DNA of 64,000 nt from Anaerolineae bacterium (lineage in GTDB: Bacteria; Chloroflexota; Anaerolineae; Aggregatilineales; Aggregatilineaceae). How positions within the stretch are numbered: position 1 is the first letter of the stretch; every line of letters begins with the position of its first letter. A program made the translations under genes and the position numbers. Below are positions 61,239-64,000 of this stretch, one piece after another. The notes beneath the pieces are model-generated. The model had not been told where the DNA came from. It ran no database searches and saw only the letters and a list, made by a program, of their open reading frames with translations. Location of the stretch: contig JAFGNU010000017.1 in assembly GCA_016926875.1 (NCBI GenBank), positions 80,625-144,624 of the forward strand. Direction: 5' to 3'.

Positions 61239-62162
61239 ATGAAAGCGGTTGTATACACCCAATACGGCCCCCCGGAGGTTCTTCAGCTCACAGAGATAGA
61301 AAAACCTGTACCCAGGAACAACGAAGTGCTGGTAAAAATCCATGCGACAACCGTTACCATCGGGGACACAATCATGCGAAGTCTCAAAATTCCCGGTCCT
61401 CGCTGGCAGCGAATCTTCGCACGGCTGTACCTGGGGATTAGAAAACCAAAAAGAGCCATCCTTGGGATGGAACTGGCCGGGGAAATTGAAGCGGTCGGCG
61501 AGGCTGTGACACGCTTTAAGCCAGGCGACCCGGTTTTTGCATCGACCTTCGGGGTGAATTTTGGCGGATATGCCGAGTACAAATGCCTGCCTGAAGACGG
61601 GGTGCTGGCAATCAAACCGGCCAATATCACTTATGAGGAAGCCGCCGCCGTCCCTGGTGGGGGCATGACAGCCTTGCGTTGTCTTAGAAAAGGCAACATC
61701 CAGCGCGGACAAAAAGTGCTGATCTATGGCGCTTCTGGCGCGGTGGGCACAAATGCGGTCCAGCTTGCCAGGTACTTTGGGGCAGAAGTGACCGGGGTAT
61801 GCAGCACCACGAATGTAGAACTGGTGAAATCGCTGGGCGCCGATCACGTCATTGATTATACGCAAGAAGATTTTGCCCAATGCGGCGAGACCTATGACGT
61901 CATTTTTGACGCGGTAGGCAAGGCTTCACCTTCACGGGCGAAAAAGGCGCTGAAGAAGACAGGCATCTATCTTAACGTTCATACCGCATCAAGCGGCGGC
62001 GAAAAAGTTGAAAGTCTACTCTTCCTCAAAGAACTGATCGAGGCGGGCAAGATCAAACCGGTCATAGACAGACGCTACCCGCTGGAACAGATCGTCGAGG
62101 CGCACCGGTATGTCGATCAAGGACACAAAAAGGGAAATGTCGCCATCACGGTAAACCATTAA
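61239..62162 (+). CDS. Zinc-independent MDR oxidoreductase (quinone-reductase type), copy 1
   Basis: 307 residues from ATG 61239 (GGAGGAAA 4 nt before). The medium-chain dehydrogenase/reductase fold has a GroES-like start ([17 protein letters not shown]), the Rossmann motif [18 protein letters not shown] and the C-terminal [23 protein letters not shown]. Zinc-ligand Cys residues of alcohol dehydrogenases are absent. Reduces quinones or enones with NAD(P)H, by family. Very similar to the gene at 62895, from which it is separated by a DUF4386 gene. Confidence 0.8.
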   Translation: MKAVVYTQYGPPEVLQLTEIEKPVPRNNEVLVKIHATTVTIGDTIMRSLKIPGPRWQRIFARLYLGIRKPKRAILGMELAGEIEAVGEAVTRFKPGDPVFASTFGVNFGGYAEYKCLPEDGVLAIKPANITYEEAAAVPGGGMTALRCLRKGNIQRGQKVLIYGASGAVGTNAVQLARYFGAEVTGVCSTTNVELVKSLGADHVIDYTQEDFAQCGETYDVIFDAVGKASPSRAKKALKKTGIYLNVHTASSGGEKVESLLFLKELIEAGKIKPVIDRRYPLEQIVEAHRYVDQGHKKGNVAITVNH

Positions 62163-62175
62163 AAAGGAGTAACAA

Positions 62176-62874
62176 ATGGCTGCGTACAAAAAGACAGCAA
62201 GAATGGTGGGCGTCTTATTCATCATTGGGACGGCGGCGGGCGTGCTAAGCGTTGTTATGTCTAGTCCCCTTCTCGATGCGTCGGATTATCTTACTGAAAT
62301 CTCTGAAAATGACACCCAGATGATCACAGGCGCGCTGTGTGTCTTGATTATGGGGTTGTCGCTGGCGATGGTGCCGATTGTGGCCTTTCCCGTTTTGAAA
62401 CAACAGAATGAAGCCTTAGCCCTGGGCTATATCGTTTTCCGGGGAGCGCTTGAAACCGTCATCTATCTCGTGATGGTTATCAGTTGGCTGGTGCTGGTGC
62501 CGATCAGCCAGGAATATGTTCAGGCTGGCGCCTCGGATGTCTCCAATTTTCAGGCGTTGGGCACGCTGTTAGTAGAAACAGAGGAAAACGCGGCCGTCCT
62601 GATGTCCATCATTTTTCCCCTGGGCGCGCTGATATTCTATTATTTGTTGTACCGCTCAAAACTCATTCCTCGTTGGTTATCCGGTTGGGGGCTGATTGCC
62701 GTCGTTTTGTTTATAGCGGCGGCCCTGCTGGATATGTTCGACGTCATCGAGACTGAGTCGACGACGTCTACCCTGCTGGATATGCCAATGGCTTTCCAGG
62801 AAATGGTGATGGCCGTCTGGCTGATCGTGAAAGGGTTCAATCCATCCCCATCGCTTCGGAGTCTGCCTGAGTAG
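62176..62874 (+). CDS. DUF4386 membrane protein
   Basis: 232 residues with six predicted transmembrane helices. The N-terminus KKTARMVGVLFIIGTAAGVLS and the WLSGWGLIAVVLF segment match DUF4386, common beside MDR oxidoreductases in Chloroflexota and Firmicutes. AAAAGGAG before the ATG. Thirteen base pairs after the MDR stop, so one operon. Confidence 0.75.
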   Translation: MAAYKKTARMVGVLFIIGTAAGVLSVVMSSPLLDASDYLTEISENDTQMITGALCVLIMGLSLAMVPIVAFPVLKQQNEALALGYIVFRGALETVIYLVMVISWLVLVPISQEYVQAGASDVSNFQALGTLLVETEENAAVLMSIIFPLGALIFYYLLYRSKLIPRWLSGWGLIAVVLFIAAALLDMFDVIETESTTSTLLDMPMAFQEMVMAVWLIVKGFNPSPSLRSLPE

Positions 62875-62894
62875 ATACGATAAGGAAGGAAACC

Positions 62895-63905
62895 ATGAAA
62901 GCGGTTGTATACACCGAATACGGACCCCCGGATGTTCTTCAGTTCACAGAGGTAGAAAAACCTGCGCCAAAAGACAATGAAATACTGATCAAAGTCTATG
63001 CGACAACCGTCGGTTATGGGGATATCACAGCTCGGAATTTCCGAAATATCACCTCTCGTGAGTTCAATATGCCGACTCCCCTCTTGTTCCCCACACGATT
63101 CATGTTTGGTTTCAGAAAACCACGAATAAAAATCCTGGGGGCTGATTTTGCCGGGGAAATTGAAGCCGTCGGCAAAGAGGTCACACGATTTAAAGCAGGC
63201 GACCAGGTTTTTGGATATCGCGGTATGAGGATGGGCGCTAACGCCGAGTATCTCTGTATGCCTGAAACTGGGACGGTGGCCATCAAACCGGCCAACATGA
63301 CCTACGAGGAAGCCGCTGCCGTTCCTTATGGGGCCATCATGGCGTTGAGTCTGCTCAGAAGGGTGACTATTCAGAACGGGCAAAAGGTCCTGATCAATGG
63401 CGCTTCGGGCAGCATAGGCTCAGCGGCAGTCCAGCTTGCCAGGCATGATGGAGCGGAAGTGACCGGGGTATGCAGTACGCCGCGACTAGACTATGTGAAA
63501 TCGCTGGGAGCCGATCACGTGATTGACTACACCCAGGAGGATTTTACCCAAAACGGCGAGACCTATGACCTCATTTTTGACATCTTAGGCAGGAGTTCGT
63601 TTTCACACTGCAAAAACTCGCTTACGCCAAACGGGCGCTACCTGCTGGCCAGCTTCAAGATGAAGCCGCTTTTTCAAATGCTGTGGACGTCGATTTTCGG
63701 CAGCAAAAAAGTCATTTGCGCGATGGCAGCGGAAAAACAGGAAGACCTCATTACCATCAAAGAACTGGTTGAGGCGGGCACGATCAAATCGATCATCGAT
63801 CGCTGCTACCCGTTGGAACAGGCCGCCGAGGCGCACCGCTATGTCGAAGCAGGACACAAAAAGGGCCATGTTGTTATCACTGTGGCGCACAACAACCAAA
63901 CCTGA
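62895..63905 (+). CDS. MDR oxidoreductase, copy 2
   Basis: 336 residues, same family as the gene at 61239-62162 and clearly a duplicate: the first 70 bases differ at few positions, and motifs [30 protein letters not shown] and PLEQAAEAHRYVEAGHKKGHVVI recur. The central part has about 30 additional residues and a different GroES loop. AAGGAAGGAAACC precedes the ATG. Same operon as the DUF4386 gene, 20 bp upstream. Confidence 0.8.
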   Translation: MKAVVYTEYGPPDVLQFTEVEKPAPKDNEILIKVYATTVGYGDITARNFRNITSREFNMPTPLLFPTRFMFGFRKPRIKILGADFAGEIEAVGKEVTRFKAGDQVFGYRGMRMGANAEYLCMPETGTVAIKPANMTYEEAAAVPYGAIMALSLLRRVTIQNGQKVLINGASGSIGSAAVQLARHDGAEVTGVCSTPRLDYVKSLGADHVIDYTQEDFTQNGETYDLIFDILGRSSFSHCKNSLTPNGRYLLASFKMKPLFQMLWTSIFGSKKVICAMAAEKQEDLITIKELVEAGTIKSIIDRCYPLEQAAEAHRYVEAGHKKGHVVITVAHNNQT

Positions 63906-63952
63906 CGAAGTATCTGCACCGGGCAATGTCAATAAGGACAACGGAGGTAAAA

Positions 63953-64000
63953 ATGAATTTGCAGCCTATCCGTAAATTCCTGGGCGCAGCAAGCGAGCGC
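63953..64000 (+). CDS. Start of a gene cut by the window end
   Basis: ATG 63953 follows GGAGGTAAAA and the frame stays open for 16 codons to the last base. It lies 47 bp after the MDR stop, so it belongs to the same operon. Too short to recognise. Confidence 0.5.
   Translation, partial: MNLQPIRKFLGAASER

Overview
The window looks like bacterial chromosomal DNA of fairly high GC content. Three things suggest a member of the Chloroflexota (Anaerolineae-like): many secreted or membrane-anchored proteins with Thr/Pro-rich linkers and SH3-like domains, many lineage-restricted hypothetical genes, and an ActP/DUF485 pair beside FHA, Uma2 and TIR proteins. This placement is inference; no rRNA, ribosomal-protein or tRNA gene was found to confirm it.

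Layout. 0-15 kb: a broken-up HK97-type phage head module on the minus strand. Small terminase, large terminase and portal lie together at 11.9-14.8 kb. A prohead protease fused to the major capsid protein lies about 9.7 kb away at 0.4-2.2 kb. Between them sit host-like genes: acetate symporter plus DUF485, a truncated DUF433, a Uma2 nuclease, a TIR-HEAT protein, a GT-C glycosyltransferase, a secreted GH17-like glucanase and a membrane TIR protein. Both phage units start from almost the same ~60-bp promoter carrying a LexA-type box. A small LexA-like DNA-binding-only protein at 22.6-22.9 kb has a perfect box in its own promoter. 15-27 kb: serine hydrolase, DMT exporter, aminoglycoside-type nucleotidyltransferase, beta-propeller surface protein, renalase-like oxidoreductase, the LexA-like gene and a serine-palmitoyltransferase-like enzyme. 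27-45 kb: mostly envelope and surface proteins. These include a Zn-ribbon/FHA protein, three paralogous secreted proteins, two PH-like paralogues, LiaF-like membrane proteins, a leucine-rich-repeat gene bracketed by palindromic repeats, a secreted caspase-like protein, FN3/SH3b and TSP3-repeat proteins. 45-64 kb: gyrA, an AlbA_2/GHKL protein, a Tat-exported DUF362 protein, an ArsR-controlled thioredoxin/permease locus with two visible operators, an ITPase, two aldo/keto reductases, a large sensor kinase, and a duplicated MDR oxidoreductase locus around a DUF4386 membrane protein.

How parts work together. The best-supported circuits are the two ArsR-type operators (ATTCA-N6-TGAAT) in front of arsR and the permease, and the shared LexA-type promoter in front of both phage units. 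The second implies that physically separated capsid and packaging genes may be induced together by DNA damage. The membrane TIR protein and the secreted GH17-like enzyme are adjacent and share a similar C-terminal beta-sandwich-like module, which suggests a common sugar ligand. Several short palindromic repeat families are scattered between genes. No CRISPR array, transposase or integrase was found.
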